Shown here: positions 6,603-10,119 of the stretch, in pieces | How positions within the stretch are numbered: position 1 is the first letter of the stretch | Layout: each line of letters begins with the position of its first letter | Source: Clostridiaceae bacterium | Lineage (GTDB): Bacteria; Bacillota; Clostridia; UBA1212; DUPL01 | DNA: 10,119 nt | Direction: 5' to 3' | Assembly: GCA_012522035.1 (NCBI GenBank) | Contig: JAAYLF010000371.1 | Span: 1-10,119, forward strand | Translations under genes and position numbers: made by a program | Notes under the pieces: generated by a model | What the model was told of the DNA's origin: nothing | Database searches by the model: none | The model's input: only the letters and a program-made list of their open reading frames with translations

Positions 6603-6640
6603 TTTAACCGCAGATGTGAAACCGAAAGGAAGTTGGTGCG

Positions 6641-7777
6641 ATGAACAGGTATGTTGTCGCTTTTTTTCTTTTCAGTTTTCTTGGATGGGTATGGGAAAGC
6701 ATATACTGTACCTTGAGGGACAAAAAGTGGGCCAACAGAGGGTTCTTATATGGACCTGTTTGTCCGATTTATGGATTTGGTTCACTGGCATGTTTTCTTA
6801 TGCATGATCTTACTGAGAAAGGCTATCTGCCTGAACCCAGCTGGTGGGTTGTTTTTCTTCTTGGTTTTGCAACAAGCATGATATTGGAATACTTCACCTC
6901 CTGGCTTCTTGAAAAGCTGTTCAATGCTAGATGGTGGGACTACAGTACTCTTCCATTGAATCTGAAGGGAAGAAGCAGTATGCCTACTTCTGTTGCGTTT
7001 GGTGTCGGAGCCATTGTGCTGATGAAGGGTTTGATTCCTGCGCTGTATTTATTTCTTGAAAAAGCACCAAAACCAATGCTGGATGCTTTTTCTCTTTTGT
7101 TTGTTGCCCTTTTATCCATAGATACGGCACTTACAGTTTCATCTCTTACAAACTTTCAGAAGCAGGTTACTGCCATTGAGGAAGGTTTTCAGAACCGCAT
7201 GACAAACATTGTGGACAAGTTGTTCGGGTACAAGGAAAATCTATACAACAAATCAGTCCAGCGTATAAGGATTTTCAAGTTTCCTGGTCACAGGAACCGT
7301 ATAGCAAGACAGCTGAGGGAACAGCGGTTTGAGGAGCTTGTGAGGGAATACTTTGAGCATGAAATAGTGCTGCAGATGGACAAATACATACAGCATGGAA
7401 ACACGACAACTCTTGAGCATTGCGAAAACGTGGCATGGATCAGTTATCTTATAAACCAAAAGTTGAACTTGAATGCGGATGAAAAGGCGCTTGTCGAGGC
7501 TGCGATTCTTCATGATCTGTTTCTGTACGACTGGCATGAGGAAGACAGTGAACGAAAACTGCATGGCTTTCATCATGCGGAGATAGCATGCAACAACGCT
7601 GTGAAGTATTTTAACATATCCGAAAAGGAACGCCACGCCATAAGGAGCCACATGTGGCCTCTAAATATAACTAGGATACCGAAGAACAAGGAAGCACTGA
7701 TTATCTGTATTGCGGACAAGTACTGTGCTCTTGTTGAGACGATAAGGCTTAACAAGCGTCTTGGATTGCGGAAATGA
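6641..7777 (+). CDS. PF06541-type membrane protein ('putative ABC-transporter type IV') fused to an HD domain
   Basis: 378 aa; ATG preceded by AAAGGAAG with 8 nt spacing. Residues 1-170 are polytopic membrane sequence of the PF06541 type: FLGWVWESIYC (13-23), RGFLYGPVCPIYGFG (33-47), LEYFTSWLLEKLFNARWWDYS (82-102), and further hydrophobic spans at 115-139 and 148-168. A charged, helical connector (about 170-245) leads to a cytoplasmic HD phosphohydrolase-like domain. Its metal ligands by pattern are His260 (LEHCENVA), His291-Asp292 (ILHDLFLYDW), His311/312, His337 (SHMWPL) and Asp359 (IADKYC). Stand-alone relatives of this HD type are common in Clostridia; the joined form ties it to the membrane. 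The actual substrate, whether nucleotide, phosphate ester or other, is unknown, and no ATP-binding cassette partner is nearby. Confidence 0.75.
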   Translation: MNRYVVAFFLFSFLGWVWESIYCTLRDKKWANRGFLYGPVCPIYGFGSLACFLMHDLTEKGYLPEPSWWVVFLLGFATSMILEYFTSWLLEKLFNARWWDYSTLPLNLKGRSSMPTSVAFGVGAIVLMKGLIPALYLFLEKAPKPMLDAFSLLFVALLSIDTALTVSSLTNFQKQVTAIEEGFQNRMTNIVDKLFGYKENLYNKSVQRIRIFKFPGHRNRIARQLREQRFEELVREYFEHEIVLQMDKYIQHGNTTTLEHCENVAWISYLINQKLNLNADEKALVEAAILHDLFLYDWHEEDSERKLHGFHHAEIACNNAVKYFNISEKERHAIRSHMWPLNITRIPKNKEALIICIADKYCALVETIRLNKRLGLRK

Positions 7778-7794
7778 TTGAGTTTTGATATAAC
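7766..7794 (+). promoter_or_regulatory. Possible promoter for fumC
   Basis: TGATATAAC (7786-7794) is an extended -10 (TG-n-TATAAC); a poor -35, TTGCGG (7766-7771), sits 17 bp upstream and overlaps the end of the previous gene. No terminator separates the two genes, so read-through is also possible. Confidence 0.4.
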
Positions 7795-7832
7795 TATATG
7801 GTAGGAAGAAAACAGAAAGGAAGTAGGGAAGG

Positions 7833-9209
7833 ATGGAGTATCGAGTGGAACATGATTCGATGGGAGAGGTAAGGGTTCCAGCGGATAAATACTGGGGAGC
7901 CCAGACCCAGAGAAGTCTTGTGAATTTTAGAATTGGTGTTGGTCTTGAACTTATGCCAAAAGAAATAATATATGCTTTTGCCATAATCAAGAAGGCTTGT
8001 GCGGTGGCAAACCATGAGCAAAACCCAACGAGGATGACCCAAGAGAAGATGGAAGTTATCTGCAATGTTTGCGATGAGATTATGGAAGGAAAGCTGGATG
8101 AACACTTTCCGCTGGTGGTATGGCAGACAGGAAGCGGCACCCAGACAAATATGAATGTAAATGAAGTAATTGCAAACAGGGGAAACGAGTTATGTGGAAA
8201 GAAGCTTCTTCATCCAAATGATGATGTCAACATGAGTCAGTCATCCAACGATACATTTCCAACGGCTATGCATATTGCTGCTGTCCTGGGGATCGAAGAC
8301 AGGCTTTTGCCGGCACTGAACAAACTGATTGGAACGTTCAAAAGACTTGAAAAAGAGAATGAAGGCATAGTCAAGACGGGAAGGACTCATCTGCAGGACG
8401 CAACGCCCATTGCCTTTTCCCAGGAAATAAGCGGGTGGAGATATAGTCTTGAGAAGGCAAAAGAGATGATGGAAAACTCTTTGACCGGGCTTTGTGATAT
8501 CGCTTTGGGTGGCACTGCGGTAGGAACAGGTTTGAATGCTCCCAAAGGATTTGATGTGGAGGTGGCAAAGCAAATTTCAGAGATTACGGGAAAAAAGTTT
8601 AGAACAAGCCAAAACAAGTTTCATTCCCTAACTTCCAAAAATGAAATTGTCAATGCCCATGGCGCCATTAAAGCTCTTGCTTGTGATTTGATGAAAATTG
8701 CAAACGATGTACGGTTCCTTGCCAGTGGTCCAAGATGCGGTCTTGGCGAGATTTCAATTCCGGAGAATGAACCAGGTTCATCTATCATGCCTGGAAAAGT
8801 AAATCCCACCCAGTGTGAAGCACTAACCATGGTGGCAGCACAAGTTATGGGCAACGACACCACAATAACCATTGCCGCATCCCAGGGGAACTTCCAGCTT
8901 AATGTTTACATGCCGGTATGTATATATAACTTTTTACAGTCGGTAAGGCTTTTGTCAGATGCAATTGTTTCTTTCAATGATAATTGTGCCTCCGGCATAA
9001 AGGCAAACAAGGACAAGATGAGATCAAATCTGCATAATTCTTTAATGCTGGTTACTGCACTTAATCCTTATATAGGATATGAGAATGCAGCCAGGACTGC
9101 CAGACTTGCCTATGAGGAGAATATTTCACTAAAAGAAGCATGCTTGAAGCTGGGTTTCCTTACAGAAGAGGAGTTTGACAAGGTGTTCAAACCTGAAGAT
9201 ATGATTTAG
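7833..9209 (+). CDS. fumC: Class II fumarate hydratase
   Basis: Cytoplasmic, iron-independent enzyme interconverting fumarate and L-malate. 458 aa, the usual size for the family, and complete. Motifs: YRVEHDSMGEVRVPAD (3-18), YWGAQTQRS (20-28), GSGTQTNMN (100-108), NMSQSSNDTFPTAMH (133-147), GRTHLQDATP (183-192, catalytic His186) and the fumarase/aspartase loop GSSIMPGKVNP (315-325) with the catalytic-loop Ser316, Lys322 and Asn324. The DSMGEV and HLQDATP forms separate it from aspartase and argininosuccinate lyase. The start is supported by AAAGGAAG about 10 nt upstream and by the near-universal N-terminus. Two small membrane-protein genes follow in the same direction with short gaps, suggesting an operon. 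In an anaerobe it would serve partial TCA or fumarate/malate interconversion. Confidence 0.97.
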   Translation: MEYRVEHDSMGEVRVPADKYWGAQTQRSLVNFRIGVGLELMPKEIIYAFAIIKKACAVANHEQNPTRMTQEKMEVICNVCDEIMEGKLDEHFPLVVWQTGSGTQTNMNVNEVIANRGNELCGKKLLHPNDDVNMSQSSNDTFPTAMHIAAVLGIEDRLLPALNKLIGTFKRLEKENEGIVKTGRTHLQDATPIAFSQEISGWRYSLEKAKEMMENSLTGLCDIALGGTAVGTGLNAPKGFDVEVAKQISEITGKKFRTSQNKFHSLTSKNEIVNAHGAIKALACDLMKIANDVRFLASGPRCGLGEISIPENEPGSSIMPGKVNPTQCEALTMVAAQVMGNDTTITIAASQGNFQLNVYMPVCIYNFLQSVRLLSDAIVSFNDNCASGIKANKDKMRSNLHNSLMLVTALNPYIGYENAARTARLAYEENISLKEACLKLGFLTEEEFDKVFKPEDMI

Positions 9210-9226
9210 AAAGGATTGGAGATTAA

Positions 9227-9508
9227 ATGGAATTGCACGATATTCTTGAAACACTGATGATCGTCTGCTTCGGTGTATCCTGGCCTATGTCGATTATCAG
9301 ATCAGTACGCTCAAAATCAACAAAAGGCAAAAGCCTTTTATTCATGTGTTTTATTGCATTGGGGTATTTGTGTGGTATAATATCAAAGCTGATGTCGCAT
9401 ACATACAATCTGGCGTTTTGGTTTTATTTTCCCAATATCATTATGGTATTGACGGATATCGCATTGTACTTCAGGAATCGACGATATGAGAAACTGAAGG
9501 GAGAATAG
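9227..9508 (+). CDS. Small PQ-loop / SemiSWEET-like membrane protein
   Basis: 93 aa with three predicted membrane helices (about 6-25, 36-54, 62-82) and basic loops: RSVRSKSTKGKS (25-36) and a C-terminal RNRR. This size and topology match the half-transporter (triple-helix bundle) unit of the PQ-loop/MtN3/SemiSWEET superfamily. FGVSWP in helix 1 and FPN in helix 3 occupy the places of the conserved helix-1 Pro motif and the helix-3 Asn. Members work as dimers in small-solute transport, typically sugars, but this clostridial subgroup has no tested substrate that I know of. Start ATG is preceded by GGAG with 5-6 nt spacing. It lies 17 nt after fumC and 6 nt before the next gene, so cotranscription is likely. 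Confidence 0.7.
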   Translation: MELHDILETLMIVCFGVSWPMSIIRSVRSKSTKGKSLLFMCFIALGYLCGIISKLMSHTYNLAFWFYFPNIIMVLTDIALYFRNRRYEKLKGE

Positions 9509-9514
9509 ATTTAA

Positions 9515-10119
9515 ATGAAATATTCAATAAAGGGATACATGGAGTTTGTGAAAGGTTTTTACAAGGATATGTCAAAGCCAAGAAGGATTCTGTTTACACT
9601 TCTTTGCATCTGTCTTTCATTTTACATATCCGCGGTTACCTTTCTTGCATACAGTGAAATCCATGTAGCCTCTTTATTGCGTTTTTTTATTTACGCATTC
9701 GTCTTCTTCAATCTGCTTGTGTTCTTTTGTCACAAACTAAAAAACAAATATATCAAGGTAAATGCAGAAAAATCAAAATTGAATAAAAGAACTTTCTTTT
9801 TTTGCTCATTGATCTGTTTTGTCATCCTGTTTGTTACATTTCTGGCATACTTTCCAGGAGGAATCTCGCCAGACAATGTGTCCCAGTGGAAGCAGATACA
9901 GTCCTTCGAGTTTGACAACTGGCATCCAGTTTTCCATACATTCTTGATGTACCTGACAACAAGAATTGTTAATTCTTACCCCTTTGTCATATTTGTTCAA
10001 ATTGTGTTTTTCAGTATAGCCATGGGATATTTGCTTTCGACTCTGGAGTCCTGGGGTTTTTCAAAGAAAGTTCTGATGACTGTTGAATTGTTTGTTGTTT
10101 TGAATCCTTTGGTTAGAAA
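9515..10119 (+). CDS. DUF6020-like polytopic membrane protein, 3' end outside window
   Basis: Open from ATG at 9515 to the window edge (201 codons). Hydrophobic spans lie at about residues 25-47, 55-72, 93-113 and 155-176, with more expected beyond. The stretch YFPGGISPDNVSQW (112-125) followed by NWHPVFHTFLMYL (135-147) and NSYPFVIFVQ (153-162) is the hallmark of the clostridial family I know as DUF6020. The Asp after the first helix pair and the WHP motif recall GT-C-type glycosyltransferase loops, so a role in a lipid-linked sugar or surface polymer pathway is possible but unproven. AAGGGAG lies 11 nt upstream of the ATG, slightly long. It is 6 nt downstream of the PQ-loop gene, within the fumC cluster. 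Confidence 0.65.
   Translation, partial: MKYSIKGYMEFVKGFYKDMSKPRRILFTLLCICLSFYISAVTFLAYSEIHVASLLRFFIYAFVFFNLLVFFCHKLKNKYIKVNAEKSKLNKRTFFFCSLICFVILFVTFLAYFPGGISPDNVSQWKQIQSFEFDNWHPVFHTFLMYLTTRIVNSYPFVIFVQIVFFSIAMGYLLSTLESWGFSKKVLMTVELFVVLNPLVR

Noticed and set aside
7253..8140. Several minus-strand open frames opposite the HD domain and the start of fumC
   Set aside because: They are shadows of well-supported + strand genes; none has family features or start signals.

Overview
The window looks like a chromosomal segment of a Gram-positive anaerobe of the class Clostridia (Bacillota). The evidence is moderately AT-rich DNA, strong AGGAGG-like ribosome binding sites, lipobox and sortase-type surface proteins with Pro/Thr-rich linkers, and clostridial-type versions of PurC, FumC, a PF06541 membrane protein, a PQ-loop protein and a DUF6020-like protein. 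I cannot name the genus. No tRNA, rRNA, CRISPR array or insertion sequence was seen.

Left part (1-1060): decayed sequence on the + strand. One open frame joins the C-terminal end of a secreted lipoprotein paralogue (about 1-243) to an AraC-family regulator. The regulator has lost its own start and is frameshifted in an AAAA run at 616-619; its two-HTH DNA-binding end is intact in the next frame (to 1033). A symmetric hairpin at 1031-1053 serves both this gene and the convergent operon.

Middle (1051-5727): an extracellular glycan-handling island. On the - strand a two-gene lipoprotein operon encodes a ConA-like lipoprotein and, 5 nt downstream, a GH71/GH99-like TIM-barrel lipoprotein with a CBM9/DOMON-like C-terminus. 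Divergently, on the + strand, lies a large surface protein with three F5/8-type-C (CBM32-like) domains, a Thr/Pro repeat linker and a degenerate cell-wall sorting signal. The 229-bp divergent region (3825-4053) has a sigma-A-like promoter for each side. Five copies of a motif close to ATATTGATTTG also sit there; four of them form an exact dyad around 3935/3936, so the two transcription units are probably controlled together by one unidentified DNA-binding protein.

Right part (5728-10119): housekeeping and membrane genes, all on +. A strong terminator ends the surface-protein gene. Then come a lone purC, a fusion of a PF06541 membrane domain to a cytoplasmic HD domain (own promoter), and fumC in a tight run with a 93-aa PQ-loop/SemiSWEET-like protein and a DUF6020-like polytopic protein that leaves the window at its 3' end.

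The most interesting signals are the symmetric operator array in the divergent promoter region, the chimeric and frameshifted regulator with its lipoprotein paralogue, the unassigned GH71/99-like surface system, and the membrane-HD fusion. Family names are from reading the translations by eye; no search was run.
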